A DNA stretch of 64,000 nucleotides, taken from contig JALIGW010000005.1 in assembly GCA_023053685.1 (NCBI GenBank), positions 36,657,480 to 36,721,479 of the forward strand, given 5' to 3'. A program made the translations under genes and the position numbers. Of the stretch, positions 1-10,780 are shown piece by piece. Origin of the DNA: Diadophis punctatus similis. Taxonomy: Eukaryota > Chordata > Lepidosauria > Squamata > Dipsadidae. The notes under the pieces were generated by a model, which worked only from the letters and a program-made list of their open reading frames with translations, did not search any database and was not told where the DNA came from. Position 1 is the first letter of the stretch, and each line of letters opens with the position of its first letter.

Positions 1-1289
1 TGTCTAGGTCAGTAACAGCCACATTCCTTTCCAACTGAGGCAAAGAAATACAGAAAAAAGAAATATTAAATATCTAGTGTGGCTTGCCTCATTTGACTCT
101 ACATCCCAAAATGGGGAACATATCAGTCATATGTATTATGAAAAAGTCTGCATACATGCTCCTAATGTATATCACAAATTCCCAGTCAGTTCGCTAAAAA
201 ATGAATCGTATCCAATTTTCACTAGCAGTGCCATTAAAAAAAATCTGAAAATAACAACTGGTTCTTCTGCTACAGATTATGGTTCTAATAATAGGCAACC
301 TTTTGTTGAGCCGTAGGCATACTGGCTGTTATTCAAAATGTTTCGCTTCAGATTCATGCACATTTGGGATGCACTCCATGAAATCTGCAGAGTACATCCA
401 CTGCCTCAGGCAATGCACATGTAGCCCACTTTTTCATCAGAGAGACCCGTTGGTACTTTTTTCCTGGGTATATGATTTTTATTTTTTAAAAAAACTGTAA
501 GGATTTAATATTTGTCATTGTGAATAAAGAAATTTTCATTCACAATTTATATGGTTTTCTGCTTAATAACTGGAATAATAACATATCATTGTTTCAGTCT
601 AAATATATTAAAAGGACAATTGTGAATTCAGTTGGCTGAAGCTCCTGAGATACTACAGAAATACTTTTTGGGAGATGTTATAAAATATTCCATAATATGG
701 AAGGCACCACAGAATTTTGAATGGTCCTTCAACCATAAGAAAGAACCATTCTGTGAAAGTTTTGTCTATCTATTTCTCTCAAGTCTCTTCAAGCCTTTGA
801 ATCTTCTCTTATCCCACAGAGAATAGGGGAAGCAGATTCGTTGGAGCCCCAGATATTCCGCCGAGGTTCCTGGCTGTAAGTTGAAAGTCTTGTTTTGGAA
901 GATTTGTTTAAGTGGAAAGAAAACATGCACCTGAACTCAAAAATAGAGAAAGACATGGTCACAGCTAATCAAAGCCACAAATTCCAAAAATATCGCCCTA
1001 TTTTGTCAAAATGTTCACATAACATTACACAGCTCTATTATAATATCCCATCGTCCACTTCCATGGCCTTTATTGTGATTCATGCGCTAACACTTATATG
1101 ATGGATATACTATTAGCCTCACTTCCACACTGCGCCCCAGTTGCATGCAAAGAAGTCAAAATTCTCATTAACCAATTTAAGTGTGATAAAAACCATGGAG
1201 TGACTGTAAACCCCCCCCCTCCCTGAGGTAATTAAATCCCATTCAAACTGGTGGACACTTATATTGGCTTTTTGTTTTCATACATCAAC
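1..1289. other. AT-rich DNA, no gene seen
   Basis: No gene, RNA or recognisable repeat could be supported. The longest open frames are under 80 codons, show no family motif and overlap one another on different frames. A short C homopolymer lies near 1211-1219. Confidence 0.6.
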
Positions 1290-1871
1290 CACACAGCCAA
1301 CAATCCAGAGGACTGGGGGAGGAGTCATAATTGTCCCCTTATATAAAAAGGGCAAATGGGATGATCTGGATAATTATAGCCAATTAGTCTATTGAACATA
1401 ATTAGCAAACTAGGGGGCCGCGATGGCTCACATGGTAAGACGCTGAGCCTGCGCTCTGCTGAGGTTGGCAGCTCAGCGGGTTGATTCCCATGAGCCAATA
1501 AACCGCATAGGGACAGGAAAGGAGCCTCCCCCAATTGCCTACTGGCATTCAGGCATCCCGCCTGGATAAGGTAAGGGTAAGATAACACTGTCCAAAACAA
1601 TTCCTTTCACACAGGCAGCCAGCCACCTCGGTGATCCCTGGCTAACACATGCCATACACACACACACAAAAAAGCAAACTGTATGCCAGGTACCAAACCT
1701 GTGTAATAGAAGAGGGAATAATCAATCCAGAGCAAGCAGGGTTTCTGCTGGAACATTCTACTATAGTAAATATAGATGGGCCTTTTCCAGAGCCCGCTTT
1801 GATATCCTCTACAGTTCTACTGGTAAGAAAATATCATGGGACTCTTATTTGCATAGATTTTGCCCTTGTGG
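1290..1871 (+). pseudogene. Non-LTR retrotransposon reverse transcriptase relic, split by a SINE
   Basis: Two pieces of one reverse transcriptase read on the plus strand on either side of a SINE. The left piece (about 1318-1395) reads GGVIIVPLYKKG and then a degraded DNY. This corresponds to the conserved block before the NYRPISLL motif of LINE reverse transcriptases. The right piece (1673-1870) starts SKLYAR and contains EQAGF and HSTI, the next conserved block. A stop codon lies in the left piece, and the frame is cut off at about 1871 by a second SINE. The catalytic aspartates are absent, so this is a dead fragment. The LINE clade cannot be named from these pieces. AT-rich DNA at 2350-2690 may be the 3' remainder, but that is only inferred. 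Confidence 0.6.
1412..1672 (+). mobile_element. tRNA-derived SINE with (CA)n tail
   Basis: The element starts with a tRNA-like head. An A-box-like segment (ATGGCTCACATGGTAAGACG) lies near 1422-1441 and a B-box-like GGGTTGATTCCC at about 1479-1490. It ends in a CA/A-rich tail. The 8-bp duplication AGCAAACT flanks it at 1404-1411 and 1673-1680, so the boundaries are well fixed. The head closely resembles that of the Sauria SINE at 21741-22069, but the body and tail differ. This is probably a separate SINE family that recruited a related tRNA promoter. Confidence 0.75.
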
Positions 1872-2346
1872 ATAGCAATAGCACTTAGACTTAGACTTAG
1901 ACTTATATTCTGCTTCATAGTGCTTTACAGCCCTCTCTAAGCGGTTTACAGAATTCAGCATATTGCCCCCAATAATCTGGGTCCTCATTTTACTGACCTC
2001 AGAAGGATGGAAGGCTGAGTCAACCTTGAGCCGGTGAGATTTGAACAGCTGAACTGCTGAACTAGCAGTCAGCTGAAGAGCTGAGGTGGCACAGTGGTTA
2101 AATGCAGCACTGCAGGCTACTGCTAGTTCAGCAGTTCAGCTGTTCAAATCTCACCGGCTCAAGGTTGACTCAGCCTTCCATCCTTCTGAGGTCGGTAAAA
2201 TGAGGACCCAGATTGTTGGGGGCAATATGCTGAACTCTGTAAACCGCTTAGAGAGGGCTGTAAAGCACTATGAAGCAGTATATAAGTCTAAGTGCTATTG
2301 CTAAGTAGCCTGCAGTGCTGCACTTTAACCACTGCGCCACCTCGGC
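1872..2346 (-). mobile_element. tRNA-derived SINE, minus strand, split by an inverted copy
   Basis: This is a minus-strand copy of a squamate tRNA-SINE. Its 3' tail (repeated TTAGAC steps) begins at about 1872-1908, the body runs to about 2077, and the tRNA-like head resumes at about 2303-2346 (ACCACTGCGCCACCTCGGCT). The sequence between is a plus-strand copy of the same family. The two halves join in the order expected from the family, which shows that the minus copy was there first. Confidence 0.8.
2078..2302 (+). mobile_element. tRNA-derived SINE inserted in an opposite copy of itself
   Basis: The head reads GAGCTGAGGTGGCACAGTGG (A-box region) with a B box GTTCAAATC near 2143. It ends in GTGCTATTGCT. 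It lies inside the minus-strand SINE at 1872-2346. Only about 3 bp of target duplication (AAG) can be argued. The two copies are complementary over roughly 200 bp, so this locus can form a large hairpin. Confidence 0.8.
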
Positions 2347-2349
2347 TCT

Positions 2350-3637
2350 TCAATCCAGGGAGGTAGAAATTCCTACTCATGCCATATGGTATCCTTTTTA
2401 TGATGCCCCCCAAATGTGTTCCGATCTCCCCAATAATTTCAAAATTATAAGGAATGCTCTGGTAAATTTTATGTTTATTACTTTTTAAGAAATACTACAT
2501 TCACACTCAGGTGGCCAAATACTTTACCAAATTATACAACTGTCCAAAACTTTTAATTAGATGTCACTTTGTTTTGGATTTCCCCATTTCCCAATAATGA
2601 ATTGTTGTGTCAAACTATTTTTCTTTTTTACTGTAAAAGCTGGCCAAAAACTGTAATAAAGATATTTGAATTGGAATTTGAATGCCCCTGTTAGTAAAGA
2701 ACCATCAAAATATCAGGAAAGGGGAGGAATTATGAGAATGAATCCAAGCCTTTACTGAATTAACAACTTTCCTATTATTATTTGTGTTGGTCTTTTCCTT
2801 TGGTTTATAGATAGCTCCCCTAACATTGCATAATTCAATTTGTCAGCCAGACTGAGCATTAGCTGATGGAGTTTCAACAGTTAAATCACAGGCAACAGGT
2901 TTGTTGTTTGAACACAATAGCTGAGCAAGTGGCTTGAAATAGTTCTAACCAACTATCAAAAGATCACCTCTATCACTAGTGATTCAACTGGGACTGAGGT
3001 TTTGGTGGTATGGCAATTATCCAAGAAATATCTCATCCAACAGAGATAGGAATAGATTTAAGATATGAAGAATGGAGCATGTGTGTTTCATACTTTTCAA
3101 AAGTACAAATAGTAATTATCAGCATGTAAATAGAAGAAAAGATAACTTTGAAAATAAATGACACAGAGCAGGCTGCAGTTCATATCTAGACTTTTCCAAA
3201 AGCAGTAAAACACAAATGGCAACTTTGTTTGAGAATCCATTTCCACCAGCAAGAAAAATTAGTCAAATCCTCATTCCAATAACAACCAATTAATGCCTTA
3301 TTTATGATTCCAGATTACTTCTTGAAATATTTCTGCCCAGAGCGGCCTTCCTGCTCCTGATTTACAGAATGTGTGCCAAGAATGTAGAAAATATTAATTA
3401 TGTCATAATTATATTGAAGTAATCTAATTTCCAATTGTTTTCTTAGAGAATACACACAGACTTTTTGTTTCTGTGCCCAACAGGAAAAAATACCTTAATC
3501 TAAAATCCATCACAGCATATAAAATCTAAGAAACAAAGTCTTAAATTAAAAGGGACAAATGAAACATTAAGATCTTCTTAAACCCCCATCACTTTGTTAC
3601 AATGACAAACCAAAGGGCATAAAAACTATCAAGCTCC
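2350..3637. other. AT-rich DNA, no gene seen
   Basis: Nothing is assigned. The first 340 bases, ending in an AATAAA-containing stretch near 2655, may be the 3' remnant of the reverse transcriptase element upstream, but no motif confirms this. Confidence 0.45.
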
Positions 3638-4140
3638 TGTTGTAAGGAATATCCTTCTGGGTCCGGTTCCAAGTGGGGGAAAAGACACTGGAAGCATGGG
3701 ACTGCTTGGAAAGATGGTTTAATGGAGGACATCAGGATCACATGGTCTGAGGTCCCAGGCAAAGGGGGATCACATGCCTCGAGGATGTTGAAGGAGAGAA
3801 GGGCCTGAGATGCTGAGAGTGCCTGTTTTATACCCTCTGTTGGGCCCCACCTTAAGAGTTTCCTGTTCCTGTACAGAAATGTATCCCATTGGCTGTCAGA
3901 CTCCCAAGGGCATACTGGGGCAACTCTGTAGGCTGTCCTGAATCCCAGGCTTGGCTGATGTAATCTTCCCAGGTAATCCCATCACCCTGGAGCTGAAGGG
4001 GATACATCTTTGTTATGTAGAATAGACTGGTCCAGGCTATTAACAAAGGTGGGGGAATGAGTGAGCTGGGCCATTCCTTGATGGCACATTGACAAAGGTG
4101 GGGGCTACTAAGAGTGAGTCTTTTTTCTGCCTAAAATCAT
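3638..4140 (-). mobile_element. Probable solo LTR, minus strand
   Basis: Read on the minus strand this has the order of an LTR. A TATA box (GGTATAAAAC) lies at about 3825-3834, an ATTAAA polyadenylation signal at about 3718-3723, and a terminal ACA at 3638. The TATA-to-poly(A) distance is about 105 bp and the U5-like segment about 80 bp. GC content is higher than in the flanks. No gag or pol is adjacent, so it would be a solo LTR. The upstream (right) edge and the target duplication could not be located, and the retroelement family (Ty3/gypsy or retrovirus-like) is unknown. Confidence 0.5.
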
Positions 4141-5689
4141 GTTTCTCAGCCAGGGATATTCTATATAATATTCTGCATTTTTAATATTTCCTAAAATATT
4201 TTATTCCACTAGGAGTGGGGTAGGTGCTAGCTTCCTATACTCCAAAAGTAATTTATTATTGTGGTCTACATAGTACTTGAGGAGGGAGAGAGGGAAATCT
4301 CAAAACCACATACCCATCCTACACTGTAATACTTTGCCATTACATTTATTATAAAACTCATTAAGTAGACAGCATATGAGACTCTAAGATGCCTACAGTA
4401 CAGAAAGGATAGGGAGAAGAAGAGTCAATGTAAATGTTCAGAGAACAATAGTGCTGATTGAATATAGAAGACTAGACAGGTCAATAGAGCAAGAAAAGCT
4501 ATTATGGCTGGTAATATGCCCTACAATAAGATTTGTCACTGAAATAGCTGTGATAGGGAAAGATAGCTTTCAAGAGTATAAAACATTCTGTCACTTCTCT
4601 TCTCATTTTCACAGTAAGAAACTTGATATCACTATTTCTTGAGGATTTCTTGGTTGCTCAGTAACAATATAAAAACTAAAAAAAAAATACAAACAACAGA
4701 TTAATTCCTATTGTTAGCTTAATTTAAATTCCAAAAGTCATATTGCCCTTGATACAGTGCTCATTGATTATGTGAATACATTCAAGAACTATGTAGTCAA
4801 GGTGAAGTCTACTAATTGTTTCCTAACTAGGTGAAACTTCACACTTTACCATTACTGAATGGCTTTGAATTGTGCACTCTTCTGCCTGGCAAATCAGCTA
4901 TGTAAACTGATGAGCAATCCAGACATGCAAATTGATTTTCTTATTCTGAGTTCTGATTCCTGGTGACTAATTCTTCTCTTATCTTTGGGACATTGTAAAT
5001 GTGACTACTGGATTTAGGAATATAAGAGTTCCTAAGTAGATAAAGCCAGCTCAGGGCCAGAATCTTAAAAAACCTGCTAATTGAGAGATCTACAGTGAAG
5101 TTTATACCCCTATTTGCCCCCTTTCAATCTAGATGTTATGGACATATACAGTATGTAGTCTTTACAACAAAGTAAATTAATGTTCCTCTTTCCCTTTCTG
5201 TATCCCTTCCTCCCCTCCTCTCTCTCTCCCCCATCTTGGAATCCTACTCACCATACAACTGAGAGACTCAAGGTTAAAGAAATATTTAAAAAGCATTGTT
5301 TTATCTTCTGTTGTTAGACAGACTTAAAAATACAAAGATTTCAAAGTAGAGACTCTCAGTAAAATATTTTTTTTCAAAATACAATTTAAAATCATTGACA
5401 TATTCATCCAGAAATGTCATGTGGGAATAAGGTGATACAGGCTCATAAAGTGATATTCTCAATTATGACATTATTCCGATTGAAGAACCATTAGTAGTCA
5501 AATACATATATATGTACTTCCTCAATATAGCAGTGAAACTTTTCCATTTTAGTCATAAAATTACATGATACACAATACACAATTGTATTGTAGCAGAGAT
5601 CAGTGATGGGAAAAATGGTCAAAAGGACTGAAATTTACAGCATGTTATCATCTTAAAGAGTATTTCTATAAAGTGATAAACCTTTAGTA
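4141..5689. other. AT-rich DNA, no gene seen
   Basis: No gene or repeat is supported apart from a short CT-rich stretch near 5195-5230. Confidence 0.55.
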
Positions 5690-6432
5690 TATGTCACCGA
5701 AGAATTTGTCTGGAATGCACAAAGGCATTTCAAATTTATGTTGGAAATGTGAACAAAGAGGACATATGTTTGTTAGCATATTTGGTGGATACGTAAAAGA
5801 GCTAGAATTCAAATGTGTGTCTGTGTGTATGAATGATATACTTTGAATATCCTCTGAATTAGTGTGTGTATTTGAATCCAACATATATAGACAGCTGAGA
5901 CCAGAAATTTTTCTTTCAGGATTGATGAACAAATAGTTGGAACATACTCATGGAACTTTATTTTTGTTCATAACTACAGCAAAATTACTGTATTACATAG
6001 ATGGAATTATTCGGCATTACCCAGAATGGATGAATGATTGGTGAAGATGATGGAACTTGCTGAGATGGATAAATTGACTTATTGAATCAGAGAAAATATC
6101 TAAGTTTATTCCTGAGTGGAAACCAATTATGGATTTTTTTTGCACAAAACAGAAAAAAAAATGAACTACTGTTAATGATTGGACAGAATAGATTATAGAA
6201 AGAAGACAGTTACATTGTAACCATAGAGTAAAAAACAAATTTATAATTCTATGTATAACTGCTATAAAGAAGATCGGAATTTACTTTGCATTTTTTTTCT
6301 TTCCTATTTTTCTTCTACTTTTTCATTTCTTGCACTTTTAGCTTTTTGATTTCTTTCTTTTTTTCTTTCTTTTTCTTACTTTACATTAGTTTGTACTGTT
6401 CTTTTAAAAAAAATCTTTAATAAAATTATACA
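5690..6432 (+). pseudogene. L1 ORF2 C-terminus and 3' end, degenerate
   Basis: The plus strand keeps recognisable pieces of the L1 ORF2 C-terminus in shifting frames. A zinc-knuckle-like CWKCEQRGH lies near 5730-5765, followed by segments typical of the last 70 residues (MDKLTYLI-like and FIPEWKP-like, about 6050-6130). After the coding remnant comes a T-rich 3' UTR and an AATAAA signal near 6419. Frameshifts and stops make it dead. It is much older than the L1 at 37419-40810. No target duplication was found. Confidence 0.6.
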
Positions 6433-7726
6433 TATAAAGAAAGGAAATAATTGAAATACAGATCATTTTAATTAATTATATCTCAACAAGGATTATTTTT
6501 CCCATGCATACTCTATGATTTAGCCTGTGGGATAACTTAGAGGAACCAGATCAATAGTTCAACAAATGAACAGAAATGTTAACATGTGTTCCTCTATGTA
6601 ACAGGACACAAAGGATACAACATTCCCAAGAATATGGGAGGAGGGATTTGTAATCTTAAGAACATAAACACTCCTGGCAGGAAGGCAAGCTGTTCAACCA
6701 TCTGCTCTGTACAATTATTATTGTCCCAAATGCAACCTGGCTTGCTTTGAAGCGACCCAGACTATTCAAATCCAATCTAAATCTTCCTCTTGAGTCTTCA
6801 GGTCACAGCACAGTGAAGAGCTACAGGTGCACAAAACTCTGAAGTATGTATTCCCACATTGGGAACATCTAGAATTGAATGACTTCTCTAATCTGCTATG
6901 GACAAACAGATGGACATACTTCAACCTCCTAGTATAAATGGCTTTCAAAAGGTCAGGCTAAATAGTGAAGTGATAACAATTACTTCATTAAAAATTAAAT
7001 ATGATAATTACACTTTTGGAAATAGCACCACTGTCACCGAAAACATATGGGGTGATATGGCTCATTCTGTAGAGTATTTCACTACATGTAATCCAAAAAA
7101 ACCATTTAGATGCCTCTTGACAAACATAAGGTGATTATTCCATAGGCAGTATTTATAAAGTACAAAAAAGCACTTTATATTATATAGTAGAGCTTGATTA
7201 AAAGGTTTCTTGACAATATAAACAAAATAGTCTTAATCTGTGAAGAAAATGACCAATTTAGTAAACATCACAATTCAATTTAACTGTAGATAAATTTCAT
7301 CTGAATATTTTGAAAAGCTCTTTTTGAAATGCTCTACCCACATGCAGCCTATGAGTTTCTTTATTTTGAAAAATACTTTGAAGATCTTTCTTCAAGAAGG
7401 CAACTTATAAATGTGCATGAGTTGGTCATTCTTCATCATAAAATAGCTCTACAATACCACTTGGACTGCTATAGTGTAATATTTATTTTAATCCAATGGT
7501 TGATTAAATACCAGCCTTCCATTACTCGGAGACCTTCTCTGCACTTTTAAATTAGATAAATTTCAATAAGTATGACATGGTATCCTGTGTTAATCTTGAA
7601 AAATGCTTTATTATTCCAACTGCTTTATAATGAAGAGCAACACACTGAAAATCAAGAATATGCAATCTCTTTCAAAGGCTACTTTTGGTCTTTGAGCAAT
7701 ATATATTTTTATTTATTTAAAATATT
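6433..7726. other. AT-rich DNA, no gene seen
   Basis: No coding, RNA or repeat feature could be supported here. Confidence 0.55.
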
Positions 7727-7728
7727 TA

Positions 7729-8489
7729 CCATATTTTTCGGTCTATAAGATGCTCCGGACCATGAAAACAAGAAAAAAATCTGCCTTTGCCTTCCAGCAT
7801 CCATTGGTATTCATCTGGCTAGCATCCTTGCAGCAAACAGCAAATAGCAGCTTCAGCAAGTTATCGCAGCCTGATTTAGCATGGGCAGCTGATTAGCGGT
7901 TGGATCAGCCTTCCGGAATACTGCTGATCAGCTGTTCCAGGCTGTGGGAATTGCCGCTGCCCATCGCCGCCATCGTCACCTATCACTGCCACCGCACGCC
8001 CTGTTTTCAGCTGCCGCACACCCCATTTTCAGCCTCCATGCATCCCATTTTTGGCCTCTGCATGCCCCATTTTTGGCCTCTGTGCATCCCGTTTTCAGCC
8101 CATTCCAGGCGGCAGGGATTCCCGCCGCCTATCACCATCTATCACCGCTGCCACCTATTGCCACCAATCGCCACCGCTGATCACCATCACTGCCTATCGC
8201 CGCTGATCCCCACTGCCGATCACCGCCACTGCCTACCAGCAACGGCGATTGGTGGTGATAGGCAACGGCGGCAGCAATCCCACCGCCTGGAACGGGCTGA
8301 AAACAAGGCGCACGGAGACCAAAAATGGGGCATGCGAAGGCCGAAAATGGGGTGTGTGGAGGCCAAAAATGGCTAAAGGGTGGGGGCCGGTAGGTGGGCA
8401 GGGCTTCAGCAACATTCACTCTATAAGACACACAGACATTTCCACTCACTTTTGGGGGGGGGGTGCATCTTATAGACCAAAAAATACAG
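7729..8489. mobile_element. TA-flanked non-autonomous DNA transposon with long internal palindrome
   Basis: The ends are inverted repeats. The left end begins CCATATTTTTCGGTCTATAA and the right end mirrors it (TTATAGACCAAAAAATACAG). A TA dinucleotide sits at both edges (7727-7728 and 8490-8491), as expected for Tc1/mariner-like target duplication. The interior is GC-rich. It contains imperfect tandem units of about 28 bp built on CCCATTTTTGGCCTC (about 8025-8110) and their inverted counterpart (about 8310-8370), plus short ATCACCGCTGCC-like repeats. There is no transposase. It shares its termini with 32016-32992 and 56308-57336. Confidence 0.7.
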
Positions 8490-8494
8490 TATAT

Positions 8495-8999
8495 GGCCAC
8501 ACATCTTAAACAACTCTGGATGGCTCACAATAATAATAAAACCAATGAATAAAAAACTCATAAAAATAATAAAAACAGTGAAAGAATAAAACAAAATCTT
8601 GTACTGTACTTATCCACATTAAGATGCCAAAAGATCGTGAAGTGGGGGTGGGATGGGGACTGTTGAATCACCAATGTCACACAAGTTAGCAGCAGCCTTG
8701 GAGCAGCAGCATCTATTGAGGTTCCAATAGATGACAAGATTTCAGGAAGGGAACTAGAGTATTCCCACCCTATCTGATATACTAGGACAAGACAGATATT
8801 CTTAGCGGCAGATGGTCCCACAAATAATCAGGTGCCATGCCATATAGGTATTTAAAGGTAATAACCAACACTTTGAATTAATCCTGGAAGAAAACTGGAA
8901 GCCAGTGCAGCTCATGCAATAAAAGTGTAAAATGGCCAAACCTATAGGCACCCAATACTGTATGTGCACTGCATTCTTACCCAGTTGTAACAACAACCA
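8495..8999. repeat. Possible old interspersed repeat, family unresolved
   Basis: The segment around 8800-8960 (containing GCCAGTGCAGCTCATGC) has the look of a degraded LINE-type interspersed repeat. I cannot assign a family, and no usable reading frame remains. Confidence 0.3.
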
Positions 9000-9000
9000 A

Positions 9001-9190
9001 AAAGGAAGGAAGGAAGGAAGGAAGGAAGGAAGGAAGGAAGGAAGGAAGGAAGGAAGGAAGGAAGGAAGGCAGAAAGGAAGGAAGGAAGGGAGGGAGGGAA
9101 GGAGGGAGGGAGGGAGGGAGGGAGGGAGGGAGGGAGGAAGGAAGGAAGGAAGGAAGGAAGGAAGGAAGGAAGGAAGGAAGGAAGGAAGGA
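9001..9190 (+). repeat. (GGAA)n / (GGGA)n microsatellite
   Basis: About 190 bases of purine-only tetranucleotide repeats: GGAA, then GGGA in the middle, then GGAA again. Open frames here on both strands are repeat artefacts. Confidence 0.98.
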
Positions 9191-9395
9191 ATTCTTATAT
9201 TCCTTGCCAACTTTCAACAAGCAAAATCGAAAGGGAAGCCAACAGGAAGTCAGAAGTCACTCCCATTCTCAGTGCATTATACTGCAACAATTTTTAATTC
9301 AAAGTACCTCAAATTGGCTAATTTTAAGAATGTATGAAAAACCTGAGACTCATTACTGCTATGAAACTGAAATTTCCAGGTGACCCAATGAGGCA

Positions 9396-9535
9396 TAGGT
9401 TGTCTAGTTCTCCTTATTTTTATTTATTTATTTTTTATTTATTGAATTTATATTGCCGCCTATTTGCCCATGGCAACTCAAGATGGCTTATCATCTTAAA
9501 TAATATATCAGGTTCAAAAATAAAGAGATTTTAGT
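9396..9535 (-). repeat. L2-like LINE/SINE 3' tail, minus strand
   Basis: Poly-TTTA followed by TTTATATTGCCGCCTATTTG and a CTCAAGATGGCTTA segment is the reverse of the GCCGCC...TATAAAT(AAAT)n tail seen on squamate L2-type elements. Compare the plus-strand tails at 21470-21543 and 36605-36695. Only the tail remains. Confidence 0.5.
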
Positions 9536-9704
9536 ATAACAACATGGCATCCTTTTCATCCTAATATTAGCCATGCAAAATGTAATTCTTATTTCCTTTA
9601 AACAATAAGGACATTTTGATTTTTTTAAGTGTCCTTTAAAAACTATTATCATAATTCTGTGTTCTATAGCATAGTATTATGACTCCAGGAGACATCCTAT
9701 AGGC

Positions 9705-9884
9705 CAGTGGGCCCCGACCTTTTTGGGCATCACATACCGGTTCCATGGAGATAGGTTTTTTCCACGGACCGGAGGGGACGTGGTTTTGTGTGCTGCCTGC
9801 ATCCAGCAGATGGGCCTTTGCTTCTTTGCGCAGCCCAGTGTCTGGCATCCCGCCAGTCCACAGACCACAGGTTGAGGACACCTG
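9705..9884. mobile_element. hAT-type MITE, 180 bp
   Basis: The ends are imperfect inverted repeats (CAGTGGGCCCCGACCTTTTT and the mirror of GGTTGAGGACACCTG). The 8-bp duplication CTATAGGC/CTATAGGT (7 of 8 identical) lies at 9697-9704 and 9885-9892. An 8-bp duplication with CAG...CTG ends is the hAT signature. There is no coding capacity. Confidence 0.8.
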
Positions 9885-9892
9885 CTATAGGT

Positions 9893-10709
9893 CATATATT
9901 TTCTTTTGTTTTCCTCCTCAAAATGTTTAGGTGTTTAGAACATGGAAAATCAATATTCCAAAACAGTCTCATGATCTTCAAGAAAACTTTCAGCACCAAT
10001 CCTTCCTGACTATAAACTCTTCTCTTGAAAAAGAACAAACGAGGCGTGTCAGAATGACCCAGAGTCACTCTAAGAGTGAAATGGGCAATATGTTAAATTG
10101 ATAGAAAAATAAAAAAATAATGTTGGAAGGTACTGAAGGATTTCTGCATGAATAGAAAATCAACATAGCTTTCCAAGCCAGCATTAAATGTTTGTCAGCC
10201 ATGAAGGGCAGAGTGCCAGGAAGAATTATAAGGCTGAGGGAAAAAAGTGTAAGGAAGATCCTTTTTGAATCTTCATTGTCAGTTCAATTGTCTAATAAAC
10301 AAACAATTTTCTGACAACGCTTTGTCGAAAAATAAGAAACTAGTGTAGAAGTCCAATTCAGCTATGACTCAACCCCATATGCCAAGAATTTCTGTATTCT
10401 TGAGTTATAAAAAGATTGAGGCAATCTCCTGGAGATTCTGACATGGTTTGGAAAATGACTCAGCCCTCCACTGCTTATACAAAACCAGAAAGACCTTCGG
10501 GGAGACAATATTTTATGTGATGTTTCTATTTTAAGTCATTTCGGTGTGACTTATTCACCAACCACATTTAGAAAGAGTAATTAGACTTTCCATGTGGATT
10601 CATCTGAAAATTGTAAGAAATATAAATAGGTGGCTTTGACAAGGATGCTATGCTAAATGCTCACGTGCAAGGCCCCCTTACATCAGCTCTAATAGCTACA
10701 ACCAAAAAA
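9893..10709. other. AT-rich DNA, no gene seen
   Basis: No feature could be supported in this stretch. Confidence 0.55.
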
Positions 10710-10780
10710 TAGAATAGAATAGAATAGAATAGAATAGAATAGAATAGAATAGAATAGAATAGAATAGAATAGAATAGAAT
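10710..10780 (+). repeat. (AGAAT)n microsatellite, about 14 units
   Basis: Perfect 5-bp repeats joined directly to a LINE-type 3' region on the right. In snakes, AATAG-class arrays are known to be seeded by the 3' ends of CR1/L3 LINEs, which fits this arrangement. Confidence 0.95.

Noticed and set aside
2078..2302. tRNA-like promoter boxes as possible tRNA genes (also at 1412, 22069 and 25075)
   Set aside because: They belong to SINEs with full bodies and tails. No cloverleaf with an intact acceptor stem was apparent.
3852..4046. 64-codon minus-strand frame as a small gene
   Set aside because: It lies inside the presumed LTR upstream of its TATA box and has no homology that I recognise.
7729..8489. 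Repeated units considered as a CRISPR-like array
   Set aside because: Units are imperfect, contiguous and palindromic across the element, without unique spacers, in a vertebrate genome.
8132..8500. Overlapping frames of up to 158 codons on both strands at 7.9-8.5 kb
   Set aside because: They come from the GC-rich palindromic repeats of the TA-flanked element and have no domain.
8977..9220. Open frames on both strands over 9.0-9.2 kb (KEGRKEGR and LPSFLPSF patterns)
   Set aside because: Pure translation of the (GGAA)n/(GGGA)n microsatellite.
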